Origin: Liquorilactobacillus cacaonum DSM 21116
Lineage (GTDB): Bacteria; Bacillota; Bacilli; Lactobacillales; Lactobacillaceae
Length of the DNA stretch: 64,000 nucleotides
Direction of reading: 5' to 3'
NCBI RefSeq assembly: GCF_001436735.1
Contig: NZ_AYZE01000014.1
Location: 125,409-189,408, forward strand
Under the pieces are notes generated by a model. That model worked only from the letters and a program-made list of their open reading frames with translations, made no database searches and was not told where the DNA came from. The translations under genes and the position numbers were made by a program. Below, one piece after another: positions 37,197-45,439 of the stretch. Every line of letters begins with the position of its first letter. The stretch's first letter is position 1.

Positions 37197-39610
37197 ATCA
37201 AAGCATTTTACCAGAAGGTAAATTTGATGAAGAAAAATCCGTTTTAGGGAAGGTAGATGCGATTTTTTTTGAAAGTCCCGAAACTTTTTATAAAGTCATT
37301 CAAATTAAAATTACAAAAAATAATTTTGACTGGCAAGAAGAGACAATTGTGGCAACTGGGAGTTTTGCTGATATTACTGAAGGAGTCGAATACCTTTTTG
37401 TAGGTAGCCTTGTGTTACATCCGAAATATGGGAAGCAATTTCAAGTTTTTAATTATCAAACTGAGCTGCCTTCTAGTAAAAATGGTTTGATAGCATATCT
37501 AGCAAGTGATTCATTTGTAGGAATTGGTCAAAAAACGGCAACTAAAATTGTGGAGGGGCTTGGAGTTGACGCAATTGCAAAAATTTTAGCGGATGAAAGT
37601 GTTCTAAACAAAATTTCGCTAAGTAATAAACAAAAGGAGTCATTAATAGATAATTTAAAAGCAAATAATGGAACTCAACAAATTGTAATTGAATTGAATA
37701 GCTTTGGTTTTGGTAGTCAAATGGCATCAGCAATTTACAATAAATATCGCGAAAAAACATTGGATGTTTTACATGAAGATCCTTACCGTTTGGCACGCGA
37801 AATTGCTGGGATTGGGTTTAAAAGAGCGGATCAAATTGCTGAAAAGGTTGGGTTGGCTGCAGATGCACCACAAAGAATTAAAGCTGGATTATTGCAAGGG
37901 ATTTATGATATTTGTCAAGAAAAAGGAGATACCTATACAGATGCAAAACAACTTTTAGATCAGACAATGATATTATTAAGTAGTAGTAGGAAGGTCGAAT
38001 TATTACCAGACTTGCTGGCTAATCAATTATTAGAATTAGCAAATGAAGGTATTATTGTTGCGGAAAAAAAACGAATTTATTTGCGTAAGTATTATGAATC
38101 TGAATGGCGAATAGCAGAAAAAATAAAAACAATCAAAGAAAAAAAATTGTTTCTGGGTAATAATTTTGAGAGCAACTTTACTAGTTTATTAGAGAAAGTT
38201 GAAAGTCAACTAGGAATCAATTACGGCAAAGATCAAGTTAAAGCTATAAAAGATGCTCTGCAGTCAAAAATTTTTTTATTGACAGGTGGACCAGGGACAG
38301 GGAAAACAACTATTATTAATGGAATTGTGGCAATTTATGCTGCTTTAAAGGATATTTCACTTGATATCAATGAATACAAAAATAAGCAGTTTCCAATTAT
38401 TTTGGCAGCACCAACTGGTAGAGCTGCAAAGAGAATGAATGAAACAACAGGTCTTCCGGCAAGTACAATTCATCGTTTGTTAGGACTTAATAGCGGAGAC
38501 GAGGTTGAAATTGATGAGCATAATCAATTGGAAGGTAGCTTATTAATTATTGATGAGATGTCAATGGTGGACACAGCATTGCTAGATATTTTGATGGATG
38601 CGATTCCAAATAATATGCAACTTATTTTTGTTGGTGATAAAGATCAACTTCCATCGGTTGGGCCAGGACAAATTTTTGCTGACTTATTGGTTTGCTCAGA
38701 AATTCCTAAAATAGAACTGAAAGCTATTTATCGTCAAGAAAATGAATCATCAATCATTACGTTGGCGCATGCGATAAAAGAGGGTAATTTGCCGACTGAT
38801 TTTAAATTTCCAAGATCAGATCGATCTTTTATTGAATGTCATCCATATCAAATAGAGGGTGTTGTTCGTCAAGTTGTTCAAAAAGCTGTAATAAAAGGAT
38901 TTAAGGTAAGAGATATTCAAGTTTTAGCACCAATGTACAAGGGGCCAGCCGGTATTGATAGGCTAAATCAGATGTTACAAGAAATTTTGAATCCTTATTT
39001 ATCTGGGAAAAAACAAGTTGAATTTAATAAGCAATATTTTCGTATAGGGGATAAAATTTTGCATTTGGTCAATTCTCCTGAAAATAATGTATTTAATGGT
39101 GATATTGGAGAAATTGTTGGAATTATCACAAGTAAAGAAAGTAAGGATCATCAAGAAAGTTTGATTATTGATTTTGATGGCAATGAGGTAGAATTTAAGA
39201 GAAAAGATTGGATAAAAATTAGATTAGCTTATTGCATGTCAATACATAAAGCACAAGGTAGTGAATTCAAGATGGTAATTTTGCCAATGGTTCAACAGTA
39301 TACCCGAATGCTTAATCGAAATTTATTATATACTGCAATTACTCGCGCTAAAAATTTTTTAATTTTATTAGGAGAAACTAGTGCGTATTCTAATAGCGTT
39401 CAACAAGTTGCGGTTAATCGTAAGACTACTCTGGTTGAACGTTTAAAAAATATTTTTTCTCAAGAAAAACAAAATAGTGGGGTGGAAGAGAGTGTTTTTG
39501 AGGATCAGTTAGAATACAATAACCATGAAAAAAAATATATTCTGACAACAGCATTAATAAATGATGGAAAAATTGATCCAATGATAGGAATGAAGCAAAT
39601 TAAGCCATAG
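37193..39610 (+). CDS. recD2: RecD2-type ATP-dependent DNA helicase
   Basis: The 805-residue SF1B helicase has an N-terminal OB-like and helix-hairpin-helix region (FVGIGQKTATKIV, IAGIGFKRADQIAEKVG). Motif I is GGPGTGKTTIINGI, motif II LLIIDEMSMVD, motif III FVGDKDQLPSVGPG, and the C-terminal motif AYCMSIHKAQGSEFK. It is the RecBC-independent form used in DNA repair and fork processing. ATGA overlap with the TPR gene and GGAGG imply coupling. Confidence 0.95.
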   Translation: MNQSILPEGKFDEEKSVLGKVDAIFFESPETFYKVIQIKITKNNFDWQEETIVATGSFADITEGVEYLFVGSLVLHPKYGKQFQVFNYQTELPSSKNGLIAYLASDSFVGIGQKTATKIVEGLGVDAIAKILADESVLNKISLSNKQKESLIDNLKANNGTQQIVIELNSFGFGSQMASAIYNKYREKTLDVLHEDPYRLAREIAGIGFKRADQIAEKVGLAADAPQRIKAGLLQGIYDICQEKGDTYTDAKQLLDQTMILLSSSRKVELLPDLLANQLLELANEGIIVAEKKRIYLRKYYESEWRIAEKIKTIKEKKLFLGNNFESNFTSLLEKVESQLGINYGKDQVKAIKDALQSKIFLLTGGPGTGKTTIINGIVAIYAALKDISLDINEYKNKQFPIILAAPTGRAAKRMNETTGLPASTIHRLLGLNSGDEVEIDEHNQLEGSLLIIDEMSMVDTALLDILMDAIPNNMQLIFVGDKDQLPSVGPGQIFADLLVCSEIPKIELKAIYRQENESSIITLAHAIKEGNLPTDFKFPRSDRSFIECHPYQIEGVVRQVVQKAVIKGFKVRDIQVLAPMYKGPAGIDRLNQMLQEILNPYLSGKKQVEFNKQYFRIGDKILHLVNSPENNVFNGDIGEIVGIITSKESKDHQESLIIDFDGNEVEFKRKDWIKIRLAYCMSIHKAQGSEFKMVILPMVQQYTRMLNRNLLYTAITRAKNFLILLGETSAYSNSVQQVAVNRKTTLVERLKNIFSQEKQNSGVEESVFEDQLEYNNHEKKYILTTALINDGKIDPMIGMKQIKP

Positions 39611-39649
39611 TTGTGGCATTAATCTGAGAATCATATATTTCAAGAATAT

Positions 39650-39695
39650 AAAAAAGGACTAGTTCAAAATTAGATTTTGATTTGGTCCTTTTTTA
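39650..39695. terminator. Terminator after recD2, probably bidirectional
   Basis: AAAAAGGAC (39651-39659) pairs with GTCCTTTTT, with inner TTCAAAAT facing ATTTTGA around TAG. It lies between the converging recD2 and the minus-strand kinase-like gene. Its shape recurs at 43464, 47303 and 56501. Confidence 0.85.
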
Positions 39696-39712
39696 CAGTA
39701 CTAAACATTGTG

Positions 39713-40672
39713 TTATTTTTTCGAATTGGTTTTTTCTGTAATTGATACACTATCAGTATCTATCCAAAAAGGATAAGAGAAAGACTTTAATTGAGCATCA
39801 TAAAATTTGTTAATTAATTGTTTATTATCAATTTGACTGAACTCGAGGGAATTTATGACCAAGTGAATTTGTTTTTGGCTATAAATACTAATAAAAGGAA
39901 AGTTAGCGAAAATGTTTAACTTTCGTGCTAAAAAAATGACCCAATAGGAAAATGGATTTAAATTTGTAATTACTTCAAGTTGAAGATTATTTATTTTGGA
40001 AGAATTACCTTCAGGTAAAAGCGACAGATTTTTGACACGTATTGAAAATGCATTTTTAAAAAAGTTATATTTTTCCGAGAGTCTAGTTGTAACTGAAAAA
40101 GCTTCTTGATTTATAAATGCCTCAGTCATTGCGCAAAAATCAGCAAGAAGAGGCAAGTGATATTGCACAAAAAGACTATACAATTTAGAATTTTTTACGA
40201 TACTTGTTACGTAAGCGTTAAAACCAATAACAAGTTCATCAGTAAAAATTTGTTCATCAGAAGTTAACATATTATGAACAGAACCTAAATTATATAAAGT
40301 TGGACTGACTGTGTTTAAAATTTGTTTTAGGGCAATTAAAGGATTTGTAGATACTCCAATTTTTGTAGAAAACGTTGTCTTTTCATTTATCAAAATAAAA
40401 GCTACAGGAATTTCTGAGAGACTAATTTTACGTAATTTTGCTAGAACGTTGAGAAAAAAAGAAGAATTTCCAACTGATACAACAACACAATCTTTTAAAT
40501 TATCAGAAACTACTTTTTTCTTTAAGTTGTATTCAATTTGTTGATAATCATTAATAATTAAAGTGTCATATTTAATTAATTGCTTTTTCAATTCGCTTTC
40601 TAAATTATTCCAAACACTGCCGGAATCAATTTTTAGAAGTTGATTATCAATAACGAAGAAAAAGGTTTTCAA
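39713..40672 (-). CDS. Diacylglycerol kinase-like protein, probably catalytically dead
   Basis: I do not recognise this 319-residue protein with certainty. Its layout recalls the DagK/YegS lipid kinase family: a hydrophobic strand and loop CVVVSVGNSSFFLNVLAKL sits where GGDGTxNE would be. IPVAFILINEKTTFST stands for IPxGTGNDFA. Then come STNPLIALKQIL, ELVIGFNAYVTSIVKNSKLY, and a C-terminal all-beta part ending YPFWI. If so, the nucleotide loop and GTGND motif are lost. The start is TTG at 40672 with AAAGGAGGA upstream. It lies after rnjA, in the same direction but past the rnjA terminator. Confidence 0.5.
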   Translation of the reverse strand: MKTFFFVIDNQLLKIDSGSVWNNLESELKKQLIKYDTLIINDYQQIEYNLKKKVVSDNLKDCVVVSVGNSSFFLNVLAKLRKISLSEIPVAFILINEKTTFSTKIGVSTNPLIALKQILNTVSPTLYNLGSVHNMLTSDEQIFTDELVIGFNAYVTSIVKNSKLYSLFVQYHLPLLADFCAMTEAFINQEAFSVTTRLSEKYNFFKNAFSIRVKNLSLLPEGNSSKINNLQLEVITNLNPFSYWVIFLARKLNIFANFPFISIYSQKQIHLVINSLEFSQIDNKQLINKFYDAQLKSFSYPFWIDTDSVSITEKTNSKK

Positions 40673-40765
40673 AATAAATCCTCCTTTCTAAATGGTATAT
40701 TTACCTACGTTCAATATTATAACTGTTTATCGAAATATTAGGGCCTTGATATCTTTATTTTTTCA

Positions 40766-40803
40766 TAAAAATAAACCGATTGATTTAAGAACAACAATCG
40801 GCT
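40766..40803 (-). terminator. Terminator of rpoY-rnjA
   Basis: On the minus strand CCGATTG pairs with CAATCGG (40795-40801 and 40776-40782) across a 12-base loop, followed by TTTATTTTT. It lies 25 bases past the rnjA stop. Confidence 0.8.
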
Positions 40804-40825
40804 TATTAGGTGATGCAAAACATGA

Positions 40826-42502
40826 CTATACAATTACAAGCATTGGGATAATCATTGGATAGCGCTCTGTTTGCTCAAATAAAAATGATTTTAAATCATC
40901 AATGATGGCATCTTTTAGCATTGCTTCACTTAAATTACTTTTACTTAAATTCTTACGAATAACATGGAAAAGTCGTTTCCTACCTCTTTCAATTAGTTCA
41001 CCTGATTCACGCATATAAATGAAGCCTCTTGACAATAAATCGGGTCCTGCGAGGATTTCTTTTTTGGCAAGGTCAATTGTAGCAACTACGATAACAAGGC
41101 CTTCTTCTGAAAGTACTTTACGATCCCGGAGCACAATATTTCCAATGTCACCAATGCCAGATCCATCAATGTAGACATCATTTGCATTAAAATGACCGGC
41201 CATACGTGCAGAGTCTTTTGTTAAAGCTAAAACATCACCATTGTCCATAATAAAGGAATGGTCAAGTGGAACATCACACTTTTCTGCTAATTCAGTATGA
41301 ATTTTCAACATTCTGTATTCACCATGAACTGGTACAAAATATTTGGGTTTCATTAAACGCAACATTAGTTTTTGTTCTTCTTGGCCACCATGACCGGAGG
41401 CATGAATGTTGTTTATTTTACCATGAATAACTTCTGCACCAGCTTCTTCAAGCTCATTAATAACATGATTAACACTCAAGGTATTACCAGGAATAGGAGA
41501 ACTTGAAAAAATAACTGTATCACCGGGTTGAATGGCAACTTGACGATGTGTACCGTTAGCAATTCGACTTAGTGCAGCCATTGGTTCACCTTGGGATCCA
41601 GTACAAAGAATCATTACTTTGTTAGCAGGTAGACTATTGATTTCACGTGCATCAACAAGCGCATCATCTGGAATATTAAGATATCCTAACTCACGACCGT
41701 TAATAATTGCTGCTTCCATACTGCGCCCAAATACTGCAATTTTACGTCCCTTAGCAAGCGCAGCTTCAGCAGCTTGTTGAACACGAGAAATATTAGATGC
41801 GAAAGTTGCAAAAATAATTCTTCCTTCAACTTTTTCAAAAATATGACGAATAGATTTACCAACCCATCGTTCTGATTTTGTAAAGTTGGGAATTTCCGCA
41901 TTAGTACTATCAGATAACAGACATAAAACACCATCGCTTCCCAATTTAGCCATACGTTGTAGGTTGGGCGGCTGATTCGTTACTGGTGTTAAGTCAAATT
42001 TATAGTCACCAGTTACAACAACTGTTCCACTGGGTGTCTTAACGGCAACACCTAATGTATCGGGAATAGAATGAGTGGTCCTAAAAAACGAAACACTCGT
42101 TTTGCGGAACTTTAATACTGTGTCCTCATCAATTTCATGTAGCTCGGTAGTTCTTAACAATCCATGTTCTTCGAGTTTTCCTTTGATGAGTGCAAGTGCT
42201 AAAGGACCGGCATAGATAGGAACATTAACTTGTTTTAAAAAATAAGGAATACCACCTATGTGATCTTCATGACCATGTGTAATAACAAGAGCTTTAATTT
42301 TTTGTTGATTTGCAACAAGGTATTGGTAATCGGGGATAACATAATCAATTCCTAGTAATTCGTCTTCTGGGAATTTAATTCCTGCATCGATCACAATAAT
42401 CTCATCTTGAAATTGGACCCCATATGTGTTCTTTCCAATTTCACCTAGTCCACCAACGGCAAAAACAGCAGTCTCATTGTTTTTGACATTAGGCTTTTTC
42501 AT
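40826..42502 (-). CDS. rnjA: Ribonuclease J1
   Basis: The 558-residue metallo-beta-lactamase/beta-CASP nuclease has HGHEDH at 76-81, GDYKFDLTP, and beta-CASP motifs (SDSTNAE, STNP-like spacing, [10 protein letters not shown]). A conserved [10 protein letters not shown] and the C-terminal domain complete it. It has 5' exonuclease and endonuclease activity in mRNA decay and 16S maturation. Its ATG lies 14 bases inside the 3' end of rpoY, with CGGAGTTC as binding site, so the pair is one operon. Confidence 0.96.
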   Translation of the reverse strand: MKKPNVKNNETAVFAVGGLGEIGKNTYGVQFQDEIIVIDAGIKFPEDELLGIDYVIPDYQYLVANQQKIKALVITHGHEDHIGGIPYFLKQVNVPIYAGPLALALIKGKLEEHGLLRTTELHEIDEDTVLKFRKTSVSFFRTTHSIPDTLGVAVKTPSGTVVVTGDYKFDLTPVTNQPPNLQRMAKLGSDGVLCLLSDSTNAEIPNFTKSERWVGKSIRHIFEKVEGRIIFATFASNISRVQQAAEAALAKGRKIAVFGRSMEAAIINGRELGYLNIPDDALVDAREINSLPANKVMILCTGSQGEPMAALSRIANGTHRQVAIQPGDTVIFSSSPIPGNTLSVNHVINELEEAGAEVIHGKINNIHASGHGGQEEQKLMLRLMKPKYFVPVHGEYRMLKIHTELAEKCDVPLDHSFIMDNGDVLALTKDSARMAGHFNANDVYIDGSGIGDIGNIVLRDRKVLSEEGLVIVVATIDLAKKEILAGPDLLSRGFIYMRESGELIERGRKRLFHVIRKNLSKSNLSEAMLKDAIIDDLKSFLFEQTERYPMIIPMLVIV

Positions 42503-42716
42503 TCTTGAACTCCGTTATCTTGAACGATGGATTTTGTTGTTCATATTCGAGAGCTTTGGGGCTTAACTCTTCTAAATATTCGATATTAAAAGTTGTTTGT
42601 TCTTCCACAGTACTTCTTGCAATTACTTCGGAATCTGCTTCAACATAAAGTGATTGCGTGTTTTCTCGACGTGGATTAATTTTCATAGTTGGTTGATAAA
42701 ATACTTTGTAAATCAT
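42489..42716 (-). CDS. rpoY: RNA polymerase epsilon subunit
   Basis: The 75-residue protein opens [20 protein letters not shown] and fits the RpoY (YkzG) family, a small RNA polymerase subunit of Firmicutes always coupled to rnjA. The frame runs further up to 42767, through the leader hairpin. AAGGAG and the family N-terminus place the start at 42716. It overlaps rnjA by 14 bases. Confidence 0.95.
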   Translation of the reverse strand: MIYKVFYQPTMKINPRRENTQSLYVEADSEVIARSTVEEQTTFNIEYLEELSPKALEYEQQNPSFKITEFKNEKA

Positions 42717-42745
42717 AAATAATAACTCCTTAAATATATTAAATT

Positions 42746-42777
42746 CTACTGTTCTTGCCTTTAGCAAAACACAGTAG
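42746..42777 (-). promoter_or_regulatory. Conserved-looking hairpin in the rpoY-rnjA leader
   Basis: CTACTGT (42746-42752) pairs perfectly with ACAGTAG (42771-42777), and within it TTGC (42755-42758) pairs with GCAA (42764-42767) around CTTTA. The stem lies between the promoter at 42834 and the rpoY start. It has no T tract, so it is not a terminator. A role in mRNA stability or autocontrol by RNase J is possible. Confidence 0.6.
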
Positions 42778-42833
42778 GGTAATTCTTTTAATTGTAATTC
42801 CGAACATGGATTGTATACACAATAATTACATCT

Positions 42834-42842
42834 ATCTTAGCA
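42834..42842 (-). promoter_or_regulatory. Promoter of rpoY-rnjA (extended -10)
   Basis: On the minus strand TGC-TAAGAT gives an extended -10. The -35 at 17-base spacing is poor. It leaves a leader of about 110 bases containing the hairpin. Confidence 0.5.
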
Positions 42843-42919
42843 TATACTCAATTATAAGTATACAAATGAGTCTTTAGTTTTTGAAATTAATATTTAGAAA
42901 TAGCACCATACATTTGCCA

Positions 42920-42928
42920 TGTTATAAT
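42920..42928 (+). promoter_or_regulatory. Promoter of the membrane-anchored protein gene at 42954
   Basis: TGT-TATAAT (42920-42928), a perfect extended -10, 26 bases before the TTG start, so the leader is very short. Confidence 0.6.
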
Positions 42929-42953
42929 TGGGTTTAAAGGTAAGGTGATAAAA

Positions 42954-43427
42954 TTGCAAAATGCAGTATTTTTTTTAATAATATTTTTTTTAATTATTGC
43001 CACAGGTGGATTTATTTTTCAACATGTAAGAAAAATAAAACGTACTAAATTACAACAGACAAATAAAAAATTAACAGATGCAGCCTTGGCAGAGTCTCTT
43101 AGACGGCTCGGACTTTCAAAGAATAAAATTAGTTTTGAAATAAGTACATCGCGACTTTCGGATGTTTGGGGAAGTGGAATAATGGCATATGAATATGAGG
43201 TCAAAATGCAAGATAAGGTTGCTGATGATAAATTCAAGGAAAAACTGTTTGTGTATCTACAAGAATACGCAAAACAAAACCATTTAATTTCAATTGGTGA
43301 TGTTCCTGTTTTTGTCATTTCAGATTTATGGCAAGAAGATGAAATATTAAAAATTGATATTACTTATACAGCCAATGAAAAAACAATCAATTATTTGAAA
43401 GATGTTAGTAGAGTGGATTTAAAATGA
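42954..43427 (+). CDS. Membrane-anchored protein of unknown function
   Basis: I do not recognise this 157-residue protein. It has one N-terminal membrane segment (about residues 3-22) followed by a basic stretch (RKIKRTKLQQ) and a soluble alpha/beta part of about 120 residues. The basic residues after the segment suggest that the bulk is cytoplasmic. TTG at 42954 with AAGGTG six bases upstream is preferred; GTG 42945 is also possible. It is transcribed alone, divergently from rpoY, and ends at a terminator shared with def. Confidence 0.65.
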   Translation: MQNAVFFLIIFFLIIATGGFIFQHVRKIKRTKLQQTNKKLTDAALAESLRRLGLSKNKISFEISTSRLSDVWGSGIMAYEYEVKMQDKVADDKFKEKLFVYLQEYAKQNHLISIGDVPVFVISDLWQEDEILKIDITYTANEKTINYLKDVSRVDLK

Positions 43428-43459
43428 ACTAAGCGTATTTTAAAAAAAGCGTAACAAAA

Positions 43460-43494
43460 TAAAGACCCACCAAAAATATCTTTTGTATGGGTCC
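43460..43494. terminator. Terminator between convergent genes (def and 42954 gene)
   Basis: GACCCA (43464-43469) pairs with TGGGTC (43488-43493) and CAAAA with TTTTG inside. On the minus strand it is followed by TTTATTTT, serving def. Confidence 0.8.
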
Positions 43495-43513
43495 ATTACT
43501 TCTGAATTTAATC

Positions 43514-44068
43514 TTAACCGATTAAAATTGTTGATGGGTCTGTTTCAAATGGATTTTCTTTATTTATGTGGTCATAAAAAAGAATACCATTTAAGTGATC
43601 AATTTCATGTTGACAAACAATAGCGACATAATCACGTAGTTTTTCGATGTGCTTGTTACCTTCTAAATCATACCAACGTAGAGTAATTCGGTCATGGCGT
43701 GGAACGTATCCGGAGACCTCTCGATCAACTGATAGGCATCCTTCTCCTTCTGAGAGTGCAGCCATTTGAACTGATTCACTTAAAATAGTTGGATTAACCA
43801 ATACATTTTTGAAAATTGGTTCATCATTTTCATTTGGAACAAGAACGGCTGTCATGCGTAAAGAAACATCTACCTGAGGTGCTGCTAAACCAACCCCAGC
43901 ACGTAATTTATATTTTTTTGCAATTTCAGGGTCTTGACTATTTTCGAGAAACTCCATCATGCTAGATGCAAGTTCTTTTTGTTCCTTATTCATCGGGAAA
44001 GTAATTGTTTTTGCACGAGCTCGCAATGTTGGATTACCTTCACGAATAATATTATCCATGGTTATCAA
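43514..44068 (-). CDS. def: Peptide deformylase
   Basis: The 184-residue metalloenzyme removes formyl from nascent chains. The three motifs are present: GVGLAAPQ, EGCLS and HEIDH. The frame opens at ATG 44083, but that codon is part of ATGGAGG, the ribosome binding site. The TTG at 44068 gives MITMDNIIREGNPTLR, the conserved family start, so 44068 is chosen. It has its own terminator. Confidence 0.95.
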   Translation of the reverse strand: MITMDNIIREGNPTLRARAKTITFPMNKEQKELASSMMEFLENSQDPEIAKKYKLRAGVGLAAPQVDVSLRMTAVLVPNENDEPIFKNVLVNPTILSESVQMAALSEGEGCLSVDREVSGYVPRHDRITLRWYDLEGNKHIEKLRDYVAIVCQHEIDHLNGILFYDHINKENPFETDPSTILIG

Positions 44069-44179
44069 AATAAATGCCTCCATTTTTTCTAATCATTGTA
44101 AGTATAACTTATTTGAGGCCAATTATAAAATATTTTCTTTGCAAATTAGTAATTTATATTATTAGCCTAATTGTATGTG

Positions 44180-44185
44180 TATAAT
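44180..44185 (+). promoter_or_regulatory. Possible promoter of the UPF0223 gene
   Basis: TATAAT at 44180-44185, 35 bases before the start, without a convincing -35. It lies in the divergent gap between def and the UPF0223 gene. Confidence 0.4.
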
Positions 44186-44219
44186 TGGGGGAAAGAATAA
44201 CTGGAGGAAGTAAAAAAGT

Positions 44220-44498
44220 ATGCAATTACCAAACAATTTTAATTATCCCTTATTGCCAGAATGGAACACTGAAGAAATTATAGTAGCAACTGATTTTTAT
44301 CAAATAGTTGAATTGATTTATACATCTAAGGTCAACCGTGCGGATTTTCTAGAAAAGTATAATGCTTATCAGAATGTTGTGCCAATGAAGATGGATCAGA
44401 AAAAAATTGATCAGGAGTTTTTCCTAGAAACAGGAATGAGTATATATAAAGCTACCAAGTTTGTTCAAAATAACAACAAACAAATTTTACATTTATAA
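44220..44498 (+). CDS. UPF0223 family protein
   Basis: The 92-residue protein fits the UPF0223 (YktA) family: opening NYPLLPEWNTEEIIVATDFY, helical middle, and the end ETGMSIYKATKFVQ. GGAGGAAG precedes the ATG. Its place just upstream of the inositol monophosphatase and typA matches Bacillus and lactobacilli. The function is unknown. Confidence 0.9.
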   Translation: MQLPNNFNYPLLPEWNTEEIIVATDFYQIVELIYTSKVNRADFLEKYNAYQNVVPMKMDQKKIDQEFFLETGMSIYKATKFVQNNNKQILHL

Positions 44499-44524
44499 TG
44501 TGATGTAGTGTGGGGGGATTTACA

Positions 44525-45304
44525 TTGGATAAGTCATTTTCAGATTTGGATAAAATGGTGAAGGGATGGATGAAAGAAGCTCGGTTGAAAATTCTGAAAG
44601 CTCTTAATGATGAAATTGATGTTTGGACCAAAAGTGGAAGAAATGATTTGGTAACTAATATAGATAAGGAAATTGAAAATTTTTATATTGAGAAAATTCA
44701 TCATTTTGATTCAGAGGCAACTATTATTGGTGAAGAAACGTTTAGCAATGATGATTTGGACTTGAATGGGGTGACATGGTATTTAGATCCAATTGACGGT
44801 ACAATGAACTTTGTAAAGCAAAAGGAACATTTTGCTACTATGATAGCTATCTATGAAAATGGTTGTGGAGTTAGAGGATATATTTTTGATGTAATGAGGA
44901 ATAAAATATTTTGGGGAGGACCAGATATTGGCGTTTTTTGTGATAATGACCGATTAACTCCCCCAATCAATACTTCATTAAGAGATGGCTTAATTGGCAT
45001 TGGGGCACCATACTTAATTCACAATTTTCGCAATTTACAAAAAGTGGCCTTGCAAAGTAGTGGTACCCGAATTTATGGAAGTGCTGGAATTCAGATTTTA
45101 CATGTTATTGAAGGTAAATGTGTAGGATATGTTTCCTACTTACGTCCTTGGGATTTTGCAGCAGGTAAAGTTTTAGCAGAAACACTAGGCCTGAGTGTGA
45201 AAACGATTGACGGGAAGTCACTTAATATGTTAACATCTAGTGATGTACTAGTAGCTACTAAGAATGCTCAAAAAGACATAGCAAAACTTGTAAAAAAGAG
45301 TTAG
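44525..45304 (+). CDS. Inositol monophosphatase family protein
   Basis: The 259-residue protein has the metal-binding set of the family: GEETF, WYLDPIDGTMNF, and the C-terminal RPWDFAAGKVLAE. It dephosphorylates inositol phosphate or a related sugar phosphate; the true substrate in lactobacilli is uncertain. A GTG at 44510 is part of the GGGGGGA binding site, so TTG 44525, six bases after it, is the better start. A terminator follows. Confidence 0.9.
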   Translation: MDKSFSDLDKMVKGWMKEARLKILKALNDEIDVWTKSGRNDLVTNIDKEIENFYIEKIHHFDSEATIIGEETFSNDDLDLNGVTWYLDPIDGTMNFVKQKEHFATMIAIYENGCGVRGYIFDVMRNKIFWGGPDIGVFCDNDRLTPPINTSLRDGLIGIGAPYLIHNFRNLQKVALQSSGTRIYGSAGIQILHVIEGKCVGYVSYLRPWDFAAGKVLAETLGLSVKTIDGKSLNMLTSSDVLVATKNAQKDIAKLVKKS

Positions 45305-45315
45305 CTGGTCATGGG

Positions 45316-45340
45316 CTGTGACTCAGGTCACAGTTTTTTT
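45316..45340 (+). terminator. Terminator after the inositol monophosphatase gene
   Basis: CTGTGAC, loop TCAG, GTCACAG, then seven T. Confidence 0.9.
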
Positions 45341-45439
45341 ATGCTAATCAATGAAAGTAAGGAAATAGTTTCATTGGACATTAAAAGTGCGAGTATGAAG
45401 CTAGCAAGTCGAGACATAAATTGAAGGGAAGAAATAAAT

